The notes beneath the pieces are model-generated. The model was not told the origin of the DNA. It did not search any database and saw only the letters and a program-made list of their open reading frames with translations. Shown here one piece after another: positions 4,688 through 7,506 of a stretch of 7,506 nucleotides of DNA. Within the stretch, counting starts at the first letter, position 1. Each line of letters opens with the position of its first letter. Both the position numbers and the translations under genes were made by a program. Origin of the DNA: Alphaproteobacteria bacterium (lineage in GTDB: Bacteria > Pseudomonadota > Alphaproteobacteria > JALRGP01); contig JALRGP010000051.1 in the NCBI GenBank assembly GCA_023259685.1, positions 1 to 7,506 of the forward strand. The letters run 5' to 3'.

Positions 4688-5962
4688 GTGTTTGATATTC
4701 GTTGGATCAGAGATCATAGTAGCACCTTTGACGAGGCATTAAAAAAAAGAAAAGAACGCCCTTGTGGCCATTACCTTTTGGAATTAGATAAGCAGTTGCG
4801 CCAATGCATGACCAATTTACAATCGTATCAAGAACGTCGAAAAATTGTGGCAAAAAAAGTGGGAGAAGCAAAAAAACAAGGTCTTGATGCCACTGATTTG
4901 ATGCAAGAAGGGGAATTATTAAAAGAACATATTTCTGCTCTTGAACAACAATCCCATCAGCTTGATCATTTATTAAAAACGGAATTATCTCACATTCCTA
5001 ATATTCCTGATCCATCGTGCCCAGTTGGTTTAAACGAAGATGACAATGTGGTTGTCGAAACGGTTGGGGTACCACGTACCTTTGATTTTGAACCACGTCA
5101 TCATTATGATATTGGTGAATCATTAGGGTGCATGGATTTTGAACTTGGGGCACGGTTGTGCGGATCAAGGTTTGTGTTTTTAAAACACCATTTGGCAATG
5201 CTTGAACGTGCACTTGCCCATTTTATGATTGATACCCATGTTGACCACGGATATATGGAAATTTCACCTCCTTTACTTGTCAAAGATCATGCTGTTTTTG
5301 GAACAGGACAACTGCCCAAACAAGAAGAGGATCAATTTAAAACAAACACGGATCATTATTTAATTCCAACATCAGAGGTCGTTTTAACCAATATTGTGAG
5401 AGACAGTATTCTGCAAGAGCAAGAATTACCTCTTCGATTTGTAGCCTATACGCCTTGTTTTCGAAAAGAAGCCGGGGCGGCTGGAAAAGATACGCGGGGC
5501 ATGATACGGTTACACCAATTTTCAAAAGTAGAATTAGTATCTATCACAACACCTCACCAATCCAATGAAGAACATGAACGAATGCTCGCATGCGCAAGGC
5601 GGATTTTAGATTTATTGGGATTACCTTACCGTGTCATGCTTTTATGTACAGGTGATATGAGTTTTTGTTCAAAAAAAACTTATGATCTCGAGGTGTGGTT
5701 GCCTGCGCAAAATGCTTACCGAGAGATTTCAAGTTGTTCCAACTGCGGAGAATTTCAAGCACGCCGTATGAATGCCCGTTACCGCGATGTGACTCATCAA
5801 AAAAACACCCCAGTGCATACATTAAATGGATCAGGTATTGCAGTAGGTCGTGCCCTTGTGGCCGTTTTAGAAAATTATCAAAACGCCGATGGATCTGTAA
5901 CAATTCCACCGGTTTTAGTAAACTATATGAGAGGGATGACGTCCATCCCATCTATTAACTAA
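4688..5962 (+). CDS. serS: Serine--tRNA ligase
   Basis: Charges tRNA-Ser with serine in the cytosol (class II aminoacyl-tRNA synthetase; also makes seryl-tRNA for selenocysteine where that exists). The 424 residues match the family's usual length. An N-terminal helical arm (about 27-100) binds the tRNA. The catalytic core then shows motif 1 (about 176-196), the serine-binding TSE loop (228-230), motif 2 (FRKEAGAAGKDTRGMIRLHQ, 258-277, with Arg259) and motif 3 (GSGIAVGRALVAVLENYQ, 381-398, with Arg388). The GTG start is fixed by the family's MxDIRWIR opening and gives a complete N-terminus, though no strong ribosome binding site precedes it. Minor oddities are VVLTN after TSE, where VPLTN is usual, and CTGDMSFCSKKTYD, where the middle is normally GFGAAK-like. 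No key residue is lost. It is the first gene of the serS-surE-nlpD run, 12 bases from surE. Confidence 0.97.
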   Translation: MFDIRWIRDHSSTFDEALKKRKERPCGHYLLELDKQLRQCMTNLQSYQERRKIVAKKVGEAKKQGLDATDLMQEGELLKEHISALEQQSHQLDHLLKTELSHIPNIPDPSCPVGLNEDDNVVVETVGVPRTFDFEPRHHYDIGESLGCMDFELGARLCGSRFVFLKHHLAMLERALAHFMIDTHVDHGYMEISPPLLVKDHAVFGTGQLPKQEEDQFKTNTDHYLIPTSEVVLTNIVRDSILQEQELPLRFVAYTPCFRKEAGAAGKDTRGMIRLHQFSKVELVSITTPHQSNEEHERMLACARRILDLLGLPYRVMLLCTGDMSFCSKKTYDLEVWLPAQNAYREISSCSNCGEFQARRMNARYRDVTHQKNTPVHTLNGSGIAVGRALVAVLENYQNADGSVTIPPVLVNYMRGMTSIPSIN

Positions 5963-5974
5963 AGGAGAAAAAAT

Positions 5975-6745
5975 ATGAGAATTCTTATTTCAAATGACGA
6001 TGGTGTTCATGCCAAGGGTATCAATGTTTTAGAAAACATTGCCAAAACAATCAGCGATGACGTATGGGTCGTGGCGCCCGATGTTGACCAAAGCGGTGCC
6101 AGTCATGCGTTAACATTACGCAGTCCGTTCCGCATCACGCAGCATCAAGAGAAAAAATTTTCCATTTCAGGGACGCCTTCCGATTGTATTATGGCGGCGG
6201 TATCAATGTTGTTAAAAGATAAAAAACCAGATCTTGTGTTATCTGGAATCAACAATGGATGTAATTTAGCCGAGGACGTCATTTATTCGGGAACAGTGGC
6301 GGCGGCTATTGAAGGGTCACTCATGAAAATTCCAGCCATCGCCATGAGCTTAACGATTGAAAACAAACGTCCTCCTCAATGGGAGATGATTGAGCATTTT
6401 GGAAAAGATATCATTAGAAAATTGTTTGCCCTGGGGTACCGAGATAAACTTGTATACAATATTAATTTTCCAAATATTTCAAAAGAAGATGTGAAAGGTA
6501 TTAAAATCACATCCCAAGGCCAACGCATTATTGGTGATCAAATTGTTCAGTGCGTTGATCCAAGAGGTGTTCCTTATTATTGGATTGGTGCTGCAGAGTA
6601 CAGATCCTCAGACATCTGGCAACATGTGACGCCCGACACCGATTTAGAAGCCATTGCTCAAAAATGCATTTCAATTACGCCACTATCTTTTGACTTAAGC
6701 GACGTGACAGCAAAAGACATTTTGAAGGAGGTGTTTTCTTCATGA
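5975..6745 (+). CDS. surE: 5'/3'-nucleotidase SurE
   Basis: SurE is a metal-dependent phosphatase that dephosphorylates nucleoside 5'- and 3'-monophosphates and has been linked to stationary-phase survival. The 256-residue protein begins MRILISNDDGVHAKGI with metal ligands Asp8 and Asp9. It continues with VVAPDVDQSGASHALTL (32-48, Ser40), SGTPSDC (65-71) and SGINNGCNLAEDVIYSGTVA (90-109, Asn93), the full set of family motifs. Length is typical. The start is clear: AGGAG (5963-5967) directly follows the serS stop and is seven bases from the ATG. The TGA stop overlaps the ATG of the next gene. In many Proteobacteria surE is followed by pcm and then nlpD; here pcm is missing. Confidence 0.96.
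   Translation: MRILISNDDGVHAKGINVLENIAKTISDDVWVVAPDVDQSGASHALTLRSPFRITQHQEKKFSISGTPSDCIMAAVSMLLKDKKPDLVLSGINNGCNLAEDVIYSGTVAAAIEGSLMKIPAIAMSLTIENKRPPQWEMIEHFGKDIIRKLFALGYRDKLVYNINFPNISKEDVKGIKITSQGQRIIGDQIVQCVDPRGVPYYWIGAAEYRSSDIWQHVTPDTDLEAIAQKCISITPLSFDLSDVTAKDILKEVFSS
6725..6731 (+). promoter_or_regulatory. Strong ribosome binding site setting the nlpD start
   Basis: AAGGAGG lies within the last codons of surE, 10 bases before the ATG at 6742 and 13 before the next ATG at 6745. Its strength and spacing favour the first Met and translation coupled to surE termination through the ATGA overlap. Confidence 0.7.
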
Positions 6746-7506
6746 TGGAGCGCCCTTTATATTCATTAGGATTGTTCTTATGTTTGATGTCATGTGCAAG
6801 GGAAATGCCCCCCAGCGATGTGGTGCAAGTGAGGCCGCCAAGCCCTTACCATACGGTCCAATCTGGAGAGACATTAGCATCCATTGCCAGTGACCACAAT
6901 ATGACAGAGCAGGATCTCATTGATATTAATGATCTTAATGATTCTCACGAGGTGATGGTGGGACAAAGATTGTTGGTGAATCCAAGAAAAAAAAATATCT
7001 TTAAAAAAGCTGGGGATGCACAAAAAACAGAATTGGTTGAAAAAGATGTGTTACCAATTGTACCCCCTATATCATCTGATTCTGTGTCAGGGTGTTTGCC
7101 ATCTGACCATGATCCATTAACAGCTTTACCATCCCACGTGGATGAGGAAGAGCTTGTTTCTTCTTCTTCGTCTAAATCAGCGCCATCTAGCTCTCATTGG
7201 CCTGTGGAAGGGAAAATCGTTGAAACATTTACAAAAAGTAAACCAGGCGTAGGGATTTCTGCCCCCAAAGGGACGCCAGTCAAATCAATAGATGAAGGCC
7301 TGGTCAAAAAAGTTACTGATATCAAAGGATATGGACAATCTATCATGATTCAACAATCTGATGGGCGTATTGTTTTATACGGGCATCTGGATAAAACTTT
7401 AGTCAAAGAAGGGGAATTAGTTGTCAAAGGGAAAATCATTGGGAAAGTTGGCACCTCAGGAGGCGCACCTCAGCCAATGCTTCATTTACAAATTCGAGAT
7501 GCAGCC
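6742..7506 (+). CDS. nlpD: NlpD-like lipoprotein, LysM plus degenerate M23 domain, incomplete at right edge
   Basis: The frame is open for 255 codons to the window end. It starts with a short lipoprotein signal ending LMSC, so Cys18 should be lipidated. A LysM peptidoglycan-binding domain covers about 36-79 (YHTVQSGETLASIA...MVGQRLLV). A Ser- and acid-rich linker runs to about 150. The M23/LytM domain begins at HWPVEGKIVETF (152) and includes APKGTPV (174-180), LYGHLDKTLV (212-221) and LHLQIRD (247-253). Active M23 enzymes have HxGxD and HxH metal ligands; here the first site reads KPGVG (167-171), without His or Asp, and the second reads MLH (246-248). This suggests a non-catalytic activator of cell-wall amidases, as NlpD and EnvC are. 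The start overlaps the surE stop (ATGA). The C-terminus is outside the window. Confidence 0.88.
   Translation, partial: MMERPLYSLGLFLCLMSCAREMPPSDVVQVRPPSPYHTVQSGETLASIASDHNMTEQDLIDINDLNDSHEVMVGQRLLVNPRKKNIFKKAGDAQKTELVEKDVLPIVPPISSDSVSGCLPSDHDPLTALPSHVDEEELVSSSSSKSAPSSSHWPVEGKIVETFTKSKPGVGISAPKGTPVKSIDEGLVKKVTDIKGYGQSIMIQQSDGRIVLYGHLDKTLVKEGELVVKGKIIGKVGTSGGAPQPMLHLQIRDAA

Noticed and set aside
5634..5951. 105-codon minus-strand and 87-codon plus-strand frames in the 3' part of serS
   Set aside because: Both overlap the conserved motif 3 region of serS in other frames and show no independent start signals.

Overview
This is AT-rich bacterial DNA with poly-A and poly-T tracts throughout. It carries an envelope, transport and housekeeping block of alphaproteobacterial type. 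TolA has the compact C-terminal domain seen in Alphaproteobacteria, and the serS-surE-nlpD order is a common proteobacterial arrangement. The low GC, transposase relics, poly-A-rich genes and a BrnQ-type amino-acid importer suggest a host-associated or intracellular alphaproteobacterium (Holosporales-like). That lineage is inferred, not shown by a marker gene.

Left part (1-1162) is accessory and decayed. A minus-strand IS200/IS605-family TnpA start (1-130) is broken by a frameshift and a stop. Outboard of it are two tandem hairpins (175-201) that may be the element's end. Next come a TTG-initiated class I SAM-dependent methyltransferase (247-936) and its intrinsic terminator (943-969). A minus-strand scrap of an ISAs1-family transposase C-terminus (985-1101) then sits directly upstream of tolQ. 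The methyltransferase therefore lies between relics of two unrelated insertion sequences.

Centre: tolQ-tolR-tolA (1163-3166) form a tight operon for the inner-membrane energised part of the Tol-Pal envelope-constriction machine. ybgC is not upstream, and tolB and pal are not downstream. tolA instead runs tail to tail, with an 8-base overlap, into a minus-strand brnQ-like transporter gene (3159-4235).

The 452-base gap 4236-4687 is very AT-rich. It holds a candidate brnQ promoter, a possible 39-codon minus-strand gene with a strong ribosome binding site and a T-tailed hairpin at its end (4393-4522), an interrupted palindrome (4541-4560) and a candidate serS promoter (4630-4660).

Right part: serS (4688-5962), surE (5975-6745) and an nlpD-like LysM/M23 lipoprotein gene (6742 to the window end, incomplete) are closely packed on the plus strand and probably co-transcribed. 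The pcm gene often found between surE and nlpD is absent. The NlpD-like protein lacks the metal-binding residues of active M23 peptidases and probably acts as an amidase activator. With TolQRA it links much of the window to envelope remodelling during division. I see no tRNA, rRNA, CRISPR array or obvious new multi-gene system.
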